Notes: a model not told the origin generated them from the letters alone. DNA of 64,000 nucleotides from Pseudobutyrivibrio xylanivorans DSM 14809 (GCF_900141825.1 NZ_FQYQ01000007.1:114449-178448); one strand, 5' to 3'; shown: positions 8,582-16,964, counted from the first letter of the stretch. Made by a program: numbers and translations.

Positions 8582-9394
8582 TTGAAGTGTAAATTATCAA
8601 TTCAGGAAAAACTAAAGGATTTAAGAATAGAAAAAGGTCTGTCACTGCAAGAACTGGCAGAACAGACCGGAATATCCAGAGCATCTCTAGGAAATTATGA
8701 AACTGATGATTACAAAGAAATTACTCACAAGGCTATTATCTCCCTTGCAAATTTTTATGGAGTAACTTCCGATTATTTATTAGGACTTACCGAGAATCGT
8801 GAACAGCACAGATTCCCTGTTGATGACTTAGGGTTAGATGATGAAACTGTTGAAATATTAAAAAGTGGCAAGCTGAATGCTCGCCTAATATGCGAAATGA
8901 TAAAGCATCCAGAGTTTAAAAATTTTCTCACTGACATGGAAATCTACATTGACAATCTTGCCGGAATGCAATTTAGAAACCTCAACAAAATGATTGAACA
9001 GACAAGAGTCCGTCTTCAAAACAAAGGCATATCTGATGAAGATCATTATATGAAAACATTGGCGACAGCTTCTATTTCCGAAGATAATTACTTTAACAAC
9101 CTTCTCGGAAATGATATCGTAAAAATCGCAAAAGATTTAAGAGATGCTCATAGCAAAGATGCAGAAACCGGTGATGCAACTACACCTGTTGATGATATCC
9201 TTGACTCATTTGAAGAACTAAAGACTGCCGATAATGCAACACAAGCTCAGATGATAATGTACAGCAAACTCTTTAAAATCAACTTCACTAAGATGAACCC
9301 TTATGAGTTTAAAACCTTTACCGATATCCTCCAGAGATATTCAGATCTTTGTAAACCTGTAAAAGGAACCGGACGCGGCAAAAAGAAAAAATAA
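8582..9394 (+). CDS. XRE-family regulator with long C-terminal domain
   Basis: The first 65 residues are an XRE helix-turn-helix (LSLQELAEQTGISRASLGNYE). The motif DYLLGL that ends it is typical of mobile-element repressors. The remaining 200 residues are helical and charged, end in a Lys-rich tail (GRGKKKK), and match no domain I can name. I chose the TTG at 8582 because GGGGGA lies at proper spacing upstream and the helix-turn-helix begins shortly after it; the open frame extends further upstream but without a ribosome site. It is divergent from mobC, with about 200 bases of shared control region, and is the last gene of the island. Confidence 0.85.
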   Translation: MKCKLSIQEKLKDLRIEKGLSLQELAEQTGISRASLGNYETDDYKEITHKAIISLANFYGVTSDYLLGLTENREQHRFPVDDLGLDDETVEILKSGKLNARLICEMIKHPEFKNFLTDMEIYIDNLAGMQFRNLNKMIEQTRVRLQNKGISDEDHYMKTLATASISEDNYFNNLLGNDIVKIAKDLRDAHSKDAETGDATTPVDDILDSFEELKTADNATQAQMIMYSKLFKINFTKMNPYEFKTFTDILQRYSDLCKPVKGTGRGKKKK

Positions 9395-9442
9395 ACCAAT
9401 GTCAAATGCTTTTCCGAAATCTATTACATTTTCTTTTTCAAG

Positions 9443-9491
9443 AAAAAGGCGCACTCATACCTGCCATTAGTAAGTATAGAGTGCGTCTTTT
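9443..9491. terminator. Bidirectional terminator hairpin
   Basis: The arms GCGCACTC (9449-9456) and GAGTGCGT (9479-9486) form a stem flanked by A-rich DNA on the left and TCTTTT on the right. It lies between the convergent XRE gene and the GNAT gene and can serve both. Confidence 0.7.
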
Positions 9492-9514
9492 CCTAGTTGT
9501 TTATTTCAAATGTA

Positions 9515-10510
9515 TCATCGATGAATGTACAATCTCGTCTGCTCCGGTTCATCATCCCCTTGAGCCATACAGTAAAACTCCCATCCATAACGCTCATAAA
9601 AACCAGTATGATCTGTAACAAGATAGAGCGGTGAAATTCCTTTTTTATTCATGTTCTCCACAACAAGATTAAGAAGATTTCCTGCTATCCCCTGTCCACG
9701 ATGAGCCTCTTCAGTATATACAGCGCAAACATTGGGGCTTAAGTCCTTCCTGTCATGAAAATCATTATCGATTACACCTAACCCGCCGACAATTTGATCT
9801 CCTAACATGCATAGGTACCAACCATTTTCGGTCTCTTTATTAAGATACGCTGTCATACATTCAAGATAAGCATCCTTGGGGACTCCCCACTTTTTGTGAA
9901 ACCAATCTGCATCCATATCTTTTAAGTCGGGTTTTTCTCTCAACTCAAAATATTTGTATTCCGTATTCGCATTAATATCTTTTACCATCTCAACAATCTC
10001 TATATCTCCGTCAGCAAGAATCTCCACGATTGATTCATGTCCATCCTCATTAGCTCCATTCTGCCAATAGATTTCAGCCATCCTAAGATTCTCTTGTTCG
10101 TCTGTTACTCCATCAAAACACTTGTAGGCATCTCCTTCAAAAACTCTTCCAGTCACTTTTATCTTTGCAATTCCGAAAGTAGGTCTTCCTAACTTAGCAA
10201 AATAGTCTCCCCACCTCTCAGCTTCCTCGTATGACTTAGACACATATAGCGAAGCCATTCTCGAAGGGTACTCCGAATACTTTTCTTTTCTAACTTTTTC
10301 CAACGCAAGCTCACGAAGCGCTACATCCACCTTGTGCGTCAGTTCTGTATCCTTATATTTTTCAGGATTGTTATATATATCATTTACTGTTTCGAGTTCC
10401 TCATATACACGCTTGTGTACACCGTTTGGATGCTTGTCATCCAGAATGATATGTTCACCGACCTTCTTGGGAATGTCGGATATTACATGAAAAAAATATT
10501 GTTCTTCCAT
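9515..10510 (-). CDS. DUF2441-GNAT fusion protein (predicted N-acetyltransferase)
   Basis: This 331-residue protein has two domains. The N-terminal 180 residues match DUF2441 as I recall it (YFFHVISDIPKKVGEHI, NGVHKRVYEELE, YPSRMASLYVSKSYEEAERW), a family of unknown function. The C-terminal 130 residues form a GNAT acetyltransferase with the acetyl-CoA loop HRGQGIAGNL and the late GFYERYGWEF motif. It would transfer an acetyl group from acetyl-CoA to an unknown acceptor. I chose the ATG at 10510, which is preceded by GGGAG at seven bases; the frame runs ten codons further upstream without support. It is the third gene behind the leader described at 11140-11315, which would fit inducible resistance or self-modification, but that is inference. 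Confidence 0.82.
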   Translation of the reverse strand: MEEQYFFHVISDIPKKVGEHIILDDKHPNGVHKRVYEELETVNDIYNNPEKYKDTELTHKVDVALRELALEKVRKEKYSEYPSRMASLYVSKSYEEAERWGDYFAKLGRPTFGIAKIKVTGRVFEGDAYKCFDGVTDEQENLRMAEIYWQNGANEDGHESIVEILADGDIEIVEMVKDINANTEYKYFELREKPDLKDMDADWFHKKWGVPKDAYLECMTAYLNKETENGWYLCMLGDQIVGGLGVIDNDFHDRKDLSPNVCAVYTEEAHRGQGIAGNLLNLVVENMNKKGISPLYLVTDHTGFYERYGWEFYCMAQGDDEPEQTRLYIHR

Positions 10511-10556
10511 TACATTCTCCCTATTGAAATGGCCGGACACATAGCCCGGCCGAAAT

Positions 10557-10865
10557 TCATTTTAATTCAGCATTGTTTCTTTTTAAAAAGTCTATATCGC
10601 TACCATACTTCATGGCAGTTTCCATATCGTTATTCATAAAGCTCTCAAACAATTCTTTAGGTATCTTTCCTGGACGAGTCCTTTCATAAATTGTGAGGTT
10701 CTTGGAATGCTTACATTTCTTACATCGATATATCAGCCATACATCAACACTCTTACCGTTAGCATTTACTCTAAATCTATAGGAATTGATAAACTCCTGT
10801 TTCTTCCCACAACCTCCACATCTAAAGAACACTCTTGTTTTGGTATGATCAGACAGAAGGGGCAC
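10557..10865 (-). CDS. DUF1062 zinc-ribbon protein
   Basis: This 102-residue protein has two CxxC pairs, CGGC (about 16-19) and CKKC (about 48-51), making a zinc ribbon. FRVNANGKSVDVWLIYRC and LTIYERTRP are hallmarks of the DUF1062 family. The function of that family is unknown; nucleic-acid or protein binding is likely. Its start overlaps the 3' end of the upstream CD3324-type gene by 17 bases, showing translational coupling, and the DUF2441-GNAT gene follows after a 46-base gap. Confidence 0.85.
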   Translation of the reverse strand: MPLLSDHTKTRVFFRCGGCGKKQEFINSYRFRVNANGKSVDVWLIYRCKKCKHSKNLTIYERTRPGKIPKELFESFMNNDMETAMKYGSDIDFLKRNNAELK

Positions 10866-11139
10866 CTTTGCTTAAGGCCAGCCTCTGATTCCTGAGGATT
10901 CTCTGAATGCTTTTCTCCGACAAGGAAAACCTGTGTGCAAGTTCGTGTATTCCTATTCCGCCTATATAGTTTTCGTATATTTCTTCATTTCTTTCACGAA
11001 AGAAGACCTTGGCAGAAGTCGTGGTTCCCCACTCCTGTTTTTCCTTGCAGGGAATATAGATCAATTTACCGTCTACATATTGCTGAATCGTTTCAATCAG
11101 TTCCTGTGGCAGCACGTTCTCTGCCTTAATATAGCTCAT
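10849..11139 (-). CDS. CD3324-family helix-turn-helix protein (Mor-like)
   Basis: This 96-residue protein opens with SYIKAENVLPQELIETIQ and YVDGKLIYIPCKE, the pattern of CD3324-family proteins. Residues 60-85 form a Mor-like helix-turn-helix (GIGIHELAHRFSLSEKSIQRIL). It is probably a small transcription factor and the first structural gene of a three-gene operon with DUF1062 and the DUF2441-GNAT fusion. The ATG follows TTTAGGAGGAGC. The first bases of that ribosome site (TTTAGG) can pair with CCTAAA about 17 bases upstream, so start accessibility may be controlled. Confidence 0.83.
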   Translation of the reverse strand: MSYIKAENVLPQELIETIQQYVDGKLIYIPCKEKQEWGTTTSAKVFFRERNEEIYENYIGGIGIHELAHRFSLSEKSIQRILRNQRLALSKGAPSV

Positions 11140-11176
11140 AATGCTCCTCCTAAATTGATATTTCTTTTAGGATTCA

Positions 11177-11220
11177 TCTGAGCTTACGATTCATTTATTA
11201 TTTAAGCTCAGACTACTGAG
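11177..11220 (-). promoter_or_regulatory. Competing hairpins, candidate attenuator of the CD3324 operon
   Basis: On the minus strand GCTCAG pairs with CTGAGC across four bases (about 11207-11220 and below). The second arm can instead pair further downstream: TCTGAGCTT with AAGCTCAGA, nine perfect base pairs (11204-11212 with 11177-11185). The two pairings share one strand and exclude each other. The first arm lies inside a 9-codon leader peptide gene. This is the layout of ribosome-mediated attenuators. Confidence 0.5.
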
Positions 11221-11242
11221 CGATAACAACTCTGATGGTCAT
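11213..11242 (-). CDS. Candidate leader peptide MTIRVVIAQ
   Basis: A 9-codon open frame starts at ATG 11242, with AAAGGAGC nine bases upstream, and ends in TAG at 11213-11215. It lies between a good promoter (11287-11315) and the CD3324 gene. Its last codons overlap the first strand of the competing hairpins. The IRVVIA stretch recalls stalling motifs of antibiotic-resistance leaders, although no family match can be claimed at this length. Confidence 0.45.
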   Translation of the reverse strand: MTIRVVIAQ

Positions 11243-11286
11243 ATAATCATGCTCCTTTCCAATCAAATAAAGTAAAATCTTTGTAA

Positions 11287-11315
11287 ATTGTACGTGAATA
11301 CAGTTTACGATTCAA
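11287..11315 (-). promoter_or_regulatory. Promoter and dyad of the CD3324 operon
   Basis: On the minus strand TTGAAT (11310-11315) and TACAAT (11287-11292) are 17 bases apart. The inverted repeat GTAAATTGT (11283-11291) and ACAGTTTAC (11300-11308), with one mismatch, lies across the -10 box and spacer, as expected of a repressor operator. The predicted transcript has a leader of about 140 bases. Confidence 0.55.
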
Positions 11316-11358
11316 CCTTAACAATAATTATAAAAGAACTTGCGCCATAAATCAGGCC

Positions 11359-13020
11359 TTATATCATCTGAAAAAATTTCAAAGCCTCTTCTATAGCCTT
11401 TACCTTTTCTTCCGGGCATCCCGGTTGTCTGCTATTTTCTGATTTTGGCTTATTGTAATTTTCTCTTTCTATAATCCCATGCTTCTGCTTTACCTGAGCT
11501 ATATTCAGGTTTGTCACATGGAATCCGTAGTGCTCCTGCACCCATTCTTCAATCTCTTTATATGTTGCTTTCGCTTCCGCACTTGTAAGATCAAGCTCGT
11601 CCATATCTACCTTTACGTTGATATGATGCTTTGCTTCATGAAGTTTGGACAATAAACATACCGTCTCCACATGCATGGTATGACCAAACTGATCGCATAC
11701 AGTGTATTTTTGAATGTGATAACCACGCTCCTCAAGGTACTTAAGGTCGCGGGCCAGTGTGGCGCTATCGCAGCTAACATAGACGATTCGGTTAGGCTGC
11801 ATTTTAACCATAGTATCAAGAGCCACTGTGTCGCAACCCTTGCGAGGTGGGTCTACCATAATGACATCCGGACGTGACATCTTTTCGTAGATTTCTGGTA
11901 GCACAACCTCTGCCTCGCCGCAATAGAATTCTGCGTTGTCTAAGCCATTAAGCTTCGCATTGGCTTTTGCGTTTTCGATGGCCTGTGGCACTACTTCGAT
12001 TCCGATTACTCTGCCAGCATGCTTTGCCATTGAAAGGGAAATAGTTCCGATTCCACAATATAGATCCCAAACCTCTTCTGTGCCGTGTAAATCTGCGTAT
12101 TCTAAGGCCTTGCTATATAAACGTTCCATCTGGTCATGGTTGACCTGATAGAAGGAATTTGCGCTGATATCAAAAGCGATGGTATCACCATTTGTGAGAG
12201 TGATGGTATCGCGGATGGCTTCCTTGCCATAAAGCACCCTGGTCTCATATCCCATGATGACGTTATCGCGACGAGTGTTGATATTAAGGACTAATGACGC
12301 AAGCGAAGGCTCCACACTTTGTATATGCGATATAAGCGAATCCGCCGCTGGAAGCTTATCGCCATTAACAACCACGCAAACCATTGTCTCTCCAGTAGCC
12401 TTACCTTCTCGGACAAGCACATGGCGAATCAGGCCTTTTCCAGTAGCTTCATCATAAGCTGACACACCATTTTCATTCATATAATCGATTACCGTATATA
12501 CGATATTCATACTCTTTTCAGAGCAAATTTTACAGTCGTCTGATGGCACGATTCTATGACTTCTGGCACCGTAAAATCCTGCGATAATCTTTCCGTCCTT
12601 ATCCACTCCAACAGGCACCTGCGCCTTGTTGCGGTAACGAAGCGGATCTGTCATACCAAGGATTGGCTCGCGAATAGAATCCACAAAAGCTCTATCATAA
12701 CCGCCAATCTTCACCAGATTACTTGCCACGATATTATCCTTAATCTCCAGCTGCTTTTCATATGAAACCTGCATGATCTGGCAGCCACCACACTGTCTGG
12801 CATTAGGACATGCAGGTTCTACTCTATATGGGCTAGCCTCCACTACCTCCTTTAAAGCTGCAAAGCAATAGGTCTTTTTCACCTTTGTAATGATGACATC
12901 ACAAACGTCGCCAACAACTGCATCTTTGACAAAAATGGTCACACCATCAGTGTGACCAATTCCAGCCCCTTCAAGGGACATATCTTCTATTGTTAATCTT
13001 ACAATATCGTTTTTGTTCAT
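11359..13020 (-). CDS. rlmD: 23S rRNA m5U1939 methyltransferase RlmD/RumA with C-terminal extension
   Basis: This enzyme methylates a uracil of 23S rRNA using SAM. A TRAM domain (1-60) is followed by a 4Fe-4S cluster site with C71, C77, C80 and C163, a SAM-binding DLYCGIGTISL (about 319-329), and the catalytic VSCDSATLARD with C417. The methyltransferase ends near residue 460. A further 93 residues form an extra module ending in IIERENYNKPKSE and a final EALKFFQMI, which E. coli RlmD lacks. The ATG at 13018-13020 shares a base with the stop of yhaM (TAATG), so the two are translationally coupled. Assignment to U1939 rather than another TrmA-family site rests on the cluster pattern. Confidence 0.93.
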   Translation of the reverse strand: MNKNDIVRLTIEDMSLEGAGIGHTDGVTIFVKDAVVGDVCDVIITKVKKTYCFAALKEVVEASPYRVEPACPNARQCGGCQIMQVSYEKQLEIKDNIVASNLVKIGGYDRAFVDSIREPILGMTDPLRYRNKAQVPVGVDKDGKIIAGFYGARSHRIVPSDDCKICSEKSMNIVYTVIDYMNENGVSAYDEATGKGLIRHVLVREGKATGETMVCVVVNGDKLPAADSLISHIQSVEPSLASLVLNINTRRDNVIMGYETRVLYGKEAIRDTITLTNGDTIAFDISANSFYQVNHDQMERLYSKALEYADLHGTEEVWDLYCGIGTISLSMAKHAGRVIGIEVVPQAIENAKANAKLNGLDNAEFYCGEAEVVLPEIYEKMSRPDVIMVDPPRKGCDTVALDTMVKMQPNRIVYVSCDSATLARDLKYLEERGYHIQKYTVCDQFGHTMHVETVCLLSKLHEAKHHINVKVDMDELDLTSAEAKATYKEIEEWVQEHYGFHVTNLNIAQVKQKHGIIERENYNKPKSENSRQPGCPEEKVKAIEEALKFFQMI

Positions 13021-13970
13021 TAATTTTTTCCTGTTCTACGGATATTTGAATCAAGCAGACGATTAAATCCCTGCCATGTCAAATTATTCTCCTCAACATT
13101 CTCAAGAGCCTCGTAAATAGTCTCAAGCTTTGCATCGATGTTGTCCGCAAATGAAAGAGCAATAGCCTCTGCAATAGCCGGCTTCTTTGGTGAACCGAAC
13201 TCAAGCTCGCCGTGATGTGAAAGGATACAGTGGATAAGCTCTTTACGCTTAACAGCTGGGAATCCTTCGATTTCATCAATGGCTCTGTCTACCATTGTAG
13301 CTCCTACATAGATATGACCAAGAAGCTGTCCCTCATCTGTGTAATCATTTCGTGGGAACTCTGAAAGCTCCTTAACCTTTCCGATATCATGGAAGATAGC
13401 GGCTGTTATAAGTAAATCTCTATCAAGGAATGGATACTGTCTGCTGAAATAATCGCAGTTTGTAGCAACTGATAAAGTGTGCTCCAAAAGACCACCAGTG
13501 AAGCCGTGATGAACTGACTTTGCAGCTGAATGAGCTTTAAATTCCTCGATAAATTCTTTATCCTCAACAAAGTATTTCTTAAGTAATGCTTTCATGTATG
13601 GTGCCTGGATAGAATTGATAAGTGCTGTCAAATCATTCCACATAACACCGATGTCCTTCTTGCTGGCTGGGATGTAATCTGTAATATCAAACTCTCCCTC
13701 ATTAGCCTTGCGAAGGCGCTTTATGTTAAACTGTAATGCACCATTCCAGCTTGTGATATCGCCTGTAACAGTGATGAAATCAAGCTCGTCATAATCGCTG
13801 ATGCCCTCGGAATCAACATCCCAAATCTTGGCATCGATGGTGCCTGTCTTATCGCATAATGTAAGTGACTCAAACGCCTTTCCTGTCTTTGAAATGCCCT
13901 GTGTCTTCTTTTTGCACAAATATGTCTCTGTGCCTCTGTCTCCCTCTCTGAGGGTGTTAATGTACTTCAT
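13020..13970 (-). CDS. yhaM: 3'-5' exoribonuclease YhaM family
   Basis: An N-terminal OB-fold nucleic-acid-binding domain (about residues 1-100) precedes an HD-superfamily domain (about 160-290) with HHGFTGGLLEHT, AIFHDIGK and ILSHHGELEFG supplying the metal ligands. The family degrades RNA or DNA from the 3' end with Mn2+ and helps in RNA turnover. I chose the ATG at 13970 because GGAG lies seven bases upstream and the length becomes 316 residues, like the Bacillus protein; an upstream in-frame start would add 30 unsupported residues. It heads a two-gene operon with rlmD. Confidence 0.94.
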   Translation of the reverse strand: MKYINTLREGDRGTETYLCKKKTQGISKTGKAFESLTLCDKTGTIDAKIWDVDSEGISDYDELDFITVTGDITSWNGALQFNIKRLRKANEGEFDITDYIPASKKDIGVMWNDLTALINSIQAPYMKALLKKYFVEDKEFIEEFKAHSAAKSVHHGFTGGLLEHTLSVATNCDYFSRQYPFLDRDLLITAAIFHDIGKVKELSEFPRNDYTDEGQLLGHIYVGATMVDRAIDEIEGFPAVKRKELIHCILSHHGELEFGSPKKPAIAEAIALSFADNIDAKLETIYEALENVEENNLTWQGFNRLLDSNIRRTGKN

Positions 13971-14073
13971 GTAAATCTCCAATCTAAGCCCCAATGGAGC
14001 CGCGCAGCCAAGCTGCAATTTAGCTTCTTTAATTATAAGTGAATGGTCCAGTAGAATCAATCATAAGACTATG

Positions 14074-14097
14074 AGCGAAAATATAAATTATTTCGCT
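14074..14097. promoter_or_regulatory. Inverted repeat in the yhaM/beta-galactosidase intergenic region
   Basis: AGCGAAA (14074-14080) and TTTCGCT (14091-14097) form a 7-base inverted repeat with a 10-base AT-rich spacer. It lies 72 bases upstream of the beta-galactosidase ATG, in a position where a sugar-responsive repressor could act. No -35/-10 pair is clear enough to call. Confidence 0.3.
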
Positions 14098-14168
14098 TAT
14101 TTTTAATCGTTTTCGCACATTTTCTGTGTTAGGATTTTTATACAAGGGTTATATAAGGAGATGTAACT

Positions 14169-16211
14169 ATGAATAAGATTTTATTTCCTCAGGTGGAAGG
14201 CCTGCTTCATGGCGGAGATTACAACCCAGAGCAGTGGCTCGATAGACCTGACATTTTAGAAAAAGATATTCAATACATGAAGGAAGCTGGCATAAATACT
14301 GTCACTATGGGCGTTTTTTCATGGGCAGCCCACGAGCCTACTGAAGGCAATATCAACTTCGACTGGCTTGCTAATATCATGGATAAGCTATATGAAAACG
14401 GCATATATACTGTTCTTGCCACACCTACTGGCGCACGTCCTGCCTGGCTTGATGAAAAATATCCATCAGCCATGAGATGCGACGAGCGTGGTATCAGGAA
14501 CCATCATGGAGTAAGACATAATCACTGTATGCAGTCTCCAGAATTCCGCGATAAAGTACGAATTATGGACACTGCTCTTGCCGAGAAATTCGCAAACCAT
14601 CCTGGTCTATTAATGTGGCATATTTCAAATGAACTTAGTGGCTACTGCTACTGCGACACCTGTCGCAAAAAGTTCCAGGAATGGCTCGCCGACCGCTACG
14701 ACCACGATATTAACAAACTAAACAAAGCATGGTGGACTACATTCTGGTCTCACACCTTTAACAGCTTTGACCAGATTGATCCACCTTACGCAAACGGTGA
14801 AAATTGCGTTCTTGGTTTGAATCTTGACTGGAAGCGCTTCACTACTTGGTCAGCTACAGATTTCATGCGTTTCGAAATCGACACACTACGAGCTGCAGGT
14901 GCTAAGGAGCCTACTACTACCAATTTCATGGAGATGTTCTACGACTATGATTACTGGTACATGAGCCAATTCATCGATGTAATCAGCTGGGACAATTACC
15001 CTGAAAATCACAACAACTGGCAGTCAGATGCAGATCACCTATTAGAGCGAAGTTTTAATCACGCCCTATTTAGAAGCTTAAAGCCAAATCAGCCATTTAT
15101 GATGATGGAATCTGCTCCTGGTCTTGTAAACTGGCGACCATACAACAAATACCGCCGTCCAGGCATGCACAGGCTCATTTCAATGCAGGCAATTGCCACA
15201 GGCTCTGATACAGTTCAGTATTTCCAAATTAGAAAGAGCCGTGGCTCATCTGAGCAGTGGCATGGTGCTGTAATCGACCACATTGGTACAAACGACACCA
15301 GAATTTTCAAAGAAGTGGCTGCTCTCGGAGCCGACCTAAAGAAAATCAGTGAGATTAAAGGTTCTGTTTCCAACAACAAAGTAGCTATCGTTTTCGACTG
15401 GGATAATCGCTGGGCAATTGATGATGCTTGGGCTCTTTCCAACGAAACAAAGAAATTTGATGAGACCTGTATGAGTATTTACAATGAATTCATGCACTTC
15501 GGCATTGAACCAGATATTGTTTCTTCTGATAGTGATTGGAGCAAATATAATATTATATGTGCACCAATGCTTTACGTTCTTCACGATGGAATTGGTCAGA
15601 AGATAACAGACTTTGTTAATAATGGTGGAGAATTCATGGCAACATACTTCACCGGCTATGTTAACAAAGATTTACTTGCTAATCTTGGAGGATTTCCTGG
15701 TGATGGCCTTGATAAGGTTTTCGGACTTCGTACAGAAGAAATTGACACTCTCTATCCTGAGGATCAGGTATCTATCAAGATTCATGATAAGGCAAATCGC
15801 AGTTATCATTCAGTAGCTGTACATGATTATCAGGAAATGCTTAGAGATGTTTCGGCGGATATATTAGCCCGCTACGAGAATGATTACCTTGAGGGCAAGC
15901 CTGCTATTACCTGCAATAAATATGGAAAAGGTCATGCATATTATGTAGCCTGCCGTACGAATCAGCACGATATTGAATTCATTTATCGTGAAATGCTGAC
16001 ACACGCAGATATCGCATTTACGAAATTGCCAGATGGCATAGAAAAACACAGCAGATTTTCTGATAATGCCAGATATGATTTCTATCTGAATTGCACTACA
16101 GAAGATAAAGATATAGCTGATATATCCGGACTTGATATACTTTCAGGTGAAGATATTGATGGTACATTAACCCTTGGCAAATATCAAATTGCTGTAATTA
16201 AAATTTCTTAA
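14169..16211 (+). CDS. GH42 beta-galactosidase, cytoplasmic
   Basis: This retaining glycosidase would release galactose from short oligosaccharides. The N-terminal TIM barrel carries the acid/base Glu in HISNELSG (E155) and the nucleophile in MMMESAPG (E314). C104, C160, C162 and C165 match the structural zinc site of GH42 enzymes. A trimerisation-type domain (about 395-600) and a small C-terminal beta domain follow. At 680 residues it is full length. There is no signal peptide, so its substrate must be imported, and no transporter lies beside it. AAGGAG precedes the ATG by seven bases. It stands alone between a possible operator and a terminator. Confidence 0.95.
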   Translation: MNKILFPQVEGLLHGGDYNPEQWLDRPDILEKDIQYMKEAGINTVTMGVFSWAAHEPTEGNINFDWLANIMDKLYENGIYTVLATPTGARPAWLDEKYPSAMRCDERGIRNHHGVRHNHCMQSPEFRDKVRIMDTALAEKFANHPGLLMWHISNELSGYCYCDTCRKKFQEWLADRYDHDINKLNKAWWTTFWSHTFNSFDQIDPPYANGENCVLGLNLDWKRFTTWSATDFMRFEIDTLRAAGAKEPTTTNFMEMFYDYDYWYMSQFIDVISWDNYPENHNNWQSDADHLLERSFNHALFRSLKPNQPFMMMESAPGLVNWRPYNKYRRPGMHRLISMQAIATGSDTVQYFQIRKSRGSSEQWHGAVIDHIGTNDTRIFKEVAALGADLKKISEIKGSVSNNKVAIVFDWDNRWAIDDAWALSNETKKFDETCMSIYNEFMHFGIEPDIVSSDSDWSKYNIICAPMLYVLHDGIGQKITDFVNNGGEFMATYFTGYVNKDLLANLGGFPGDGLDKVFGLRTEEIDTLYPEDQVSIKIHDKANRSYHSVAVHDYQEMLRDVSADILARYENDYLEGKPAITCNKYGKGHAYYVACRTNQHDIEFIYREMLTHADIAFTKLPDGIEKHSRFSDNARYDFYLNCTTEDKDIADISGLDILSGEDIDGTLTLGKYQIAVIKIS

Positions 16212-16220
16212 AAATAATTT

Positions 16221-16252
16221 GAGCGAGGCTTTATGGGCCCCGCTCATTTTTA
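16221..16252 (+). terminator. Terminator after beta-galactosidase
   Basis: GAGCGAGGC (16221-16229) pairs with GCCCCGCTC (about 16237-16245) with one mismatch, followed by ATTTTTA. Confidence 0.7.
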
Positions 16253-16298
16253 AAGGAGAACTATAATGAAAAAAATTATTATAGAGAACTACCTTTTA

Positions 16299-16907
16299 TT
16301 AATTAAACTGCACTGAATCAATTATCATTGCAAGCTCATCACTTACCATCATATCTACTTCTTCATCTATTCCCATGTACTCTACACACTCAAATAGAAT
16401 TGTGTTTCCATTATGCTCAACAATGATTGCTGTATCGTATAAACCTAAGCCTTCTCCTACCTCAGATTCCATACATACCCAATATGCAAACTTCTCATCA
16501 ACTGAAAAATGTCCTTCGTAAGTTGTAGCCTTTTCACCCCACATATTCACCATCTCGTCTCTAGCTTCTTCCTGTGTCATTCCAGTAAGTGTTGATACTG
16601 TTACCATGCATCTGCCAGAGCAATCACCAGTGTAATCAAAACCTACAAAATCATTTCCTTCTTCTACCTGGAAAACTTCTGTGTTGTACTGAACTGTCCA
16701 ACCTTCCTTGCTCTCGTATGTCTTATATTCTGGAAGGCAATACTCTGTAACTGCTACATCCTCAAGGTCTGCTGCTGTTACTGTTGGATCATAATCATCT
16801 CCTATTACTTCAACTGCTTCCCCTTTGATCCCTGCAACTACTAACATTGATGTTATTGCTACAAGACTTAAACTCATCATTCCTTTTACTAACTTTTCAA
16901 AACTCAT
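16299..16907 (-). CDS. Secreted hypothetical protein
   Basis: This 202-residue protein has a signal peptide (basic start, then SLSLVAITSMLVVAGIKGEA, cleavage near residue 30) and no further membrane segment, so it should be exported. The mature part is acidic, with paired cysteines (for example GDCSGRC) and a fold that may resemble DUF1795/PsbP-type lipoproteins, although it lacks a lipobox. I do not recognise the family with confidence. AGGAGG lies nine bases before the ATG. Its promoter box (16965-16996) is shared with the small protein at 19398-19535, suggesting joint control with the PadR locus. Confidence 0.8.
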   Translation of the reverse strand: MSFEKLVKGMMSLSLVAITSMLVVAGIKGEAVEVIGDDYDPTVTAADLEDVAVTEYCLPEYKTYESKEGWTVQYNTEVFQVEEGNDFVGFDYTGDCSGRCMVTVSTLTGMTQEEARDEMVNMWGEKATTYEGHFSVDEKFAYWVCMESEVGEGLGLYDTAIIVEHNGNTILFECVEYMGIDEEVDMMVSDELAMIIDSVQFN

Positions 16908-16964
16908 TTCTTTGTCCTCCTAATACTACCTCTGTTTCCTCATCCCTTCCTTTATTCTGATGCC

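Larger units (their letters stand above)
4452..9394. mobile_element. Putative mobilisable island with serine recombinase and MobC but no relaxase
   Basis: This block holds a large serine recombinase at its left edge, an ORF6N-domain protein, two XRE regulators, a small unknown protein, an oriT-like set of inverted repeats and a MobC-like protein. These are the parts of an integrative mobilisable element, but no relaxase, replication or cargo gene is present. The left boundary should lie close to the recombinase stop, within 4337-4451, and the right boundary probably between 9395 and 9514. I could not find convincing direct repeats marking attL and attR, so the ends are approximate. The flanking genes look chromosomal. 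Confidence 0.45.

Noticed and set aside
16266..16316. A 16-residue plus-strand frame with AAAGGAG upstream, after the beta-galactosidase terminator
   Set aside because: The ribosome site is good, but the frame runs into the 3' end of the convergent secreted-protein gene, encodes no recognisable peptide and has no promoter after the terminator. It may be a remnant of a deleted gene.
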